This document shows positions 7,103 to 7,155 of a DNA stretch of 7,155 nt, one piece after another. The notes below the pieces were generated by a model. It made no database searches. It had not been told where the DNA came from and saw only the letters and a program-made list of their open reading frames with translations. Made by a program: the position numbers and the translations under genes. The stretch's first letter is position 1; every line of letters begins with the position of its first letter. The DNA comes from Planctomycetota bacterium (GTDB taxonomy: Bacteria; Planctomycetota; UBA8742; SKZP01), in NCBI GenBank assembly GCA_007127275.1, contig SKZP01000559.1:1-7155 (forward strand). Reading direction: 5' to 3'.

Positions 7103-7136
7103 GCTCAACTTTTGGAAGTAATTTTCTGACAGCTCC
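7103..7136 (-). repeat. Right terminal inverted repeat of the element
   Basis: This 34-bp arm begins GCTCAAC and ends CTGACAGCTCC on the plus strand. Read as RNA from the plus strand, its two differences from the left arm become G-U pairs, so the full 34-bp stem can still form. Confidence 0.88.
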
Positions 7137-7155
7137 TAAACCCCATCTCGAGAGA

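Larger units (their letters stand above)
6963..7136. mobile_element. MITE-like element or IS relic with 34-bp terminal inverted repeats
   Basis: The left end (6963-6996, starting GGAGCTGTCAG) and the right end (7103-7136, ending CTGACAGCTCC) are inverted copies matching at 32 of 34 positions. The 106-bp interior is non-coding and purine-rich on the plus strand, with recurring GCGAAGGC and GAGC motifs. TAA lies immediately on both sides (6960-6962 and 7137-7139). If the last C is given to the flank this becomes CTAA, which fits the short TNA or YTAR targets known for some IS5-family groups. No transposase is encoded, so the element would be non-autonomous and mobilised in trans. I cannot assign it to a named family. 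It could equally be the solo remnant of a larger insertion sequence. Confidence 0.8.
6963..7136 (+). terminator. Possible 3'-end hairpin of the 640-residue gene
   Basis: A transcript reading through the stop codon would contain the two arms and could fold into a 34-bp stem closed by a 106-nt loop, with TTTT (7110-7113) and TTTT (7122-7125) inside the right arm rather than after it. It lacks the short loop and trailing U-tract of a classical intrinsic terminator. A role in mRNA 3'-end stability or partial termination is possible but inferred. Confidence 0.3.

Overview
The window is GC-rich bacterial DNA (roughly 63-65% G+C by eye). It holds two large protein genes transcribed away from each other from a region of about 550 bp, plus a small inverted-repeat element at the right end. 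No rRNA, tRNA, CRISPR array, transposase or recognisable metabolic gene is present. The taxon cannot be fixed. Shine-Dalgarno-type sites, a plausible sigma70-like promoter and single-pass membrane proteins with a basic cytoplasmic flank suggest a Gram-negative-type bacterium.

Left 4.5 kb, minus strand: one uninterrupted reading frame runs from a GTG at 4489 to the left edge, at least 1,496 codons with no stop, so the C-terminus lies outside the window. I read every codon of this frame. The product has a short low-complexity, probably disordered N-terminus. About 730 predicted helical residues follow, then a basic patch and one transmembrane segment (residues about 813-834). The remaining part, at least 660 residues, should be extracytoplasmic. 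It contains a tandem array of 58-residue helical repeats, with seven successive units spaced at exactly 174 bp. I cannot assign the protein to a named family.

Middle (4490-5039): a divergent intergenic region with no convincing gene. It holds the ribosome-binding sites of both genes, a candidate promoter for the right-hand gene, a small palindrome and a GC-rich hairpin.

Right (5040-6962), plus strand: a 640-residue protein with an N-terminal membrane anchor (residues about 30-54), TPR-like helical hairpins (about 66-240) and an otherwise helical body. Neither this protein nor the part of the large protein after its membrane segment contains a cysteine. Both are predicted to be single-pass, N-in/C-out, helical-repeat proteins. 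The simplest reading is a divergently transcribed pair of envelope scaffold proteins that may work together; this is inference from architecture and position.

Right end (6963-7136): a 174-bp non-coding element with 34-bp near-perfect terminal inverted repeats. It sits directly after the stop codon of the 640-residue gene and is flanked by a CTAA/TAA direct repeat, as expected of a MITE or the relic of an insertion sequence. Its folded transcript could also act as the 3' end of that gene.
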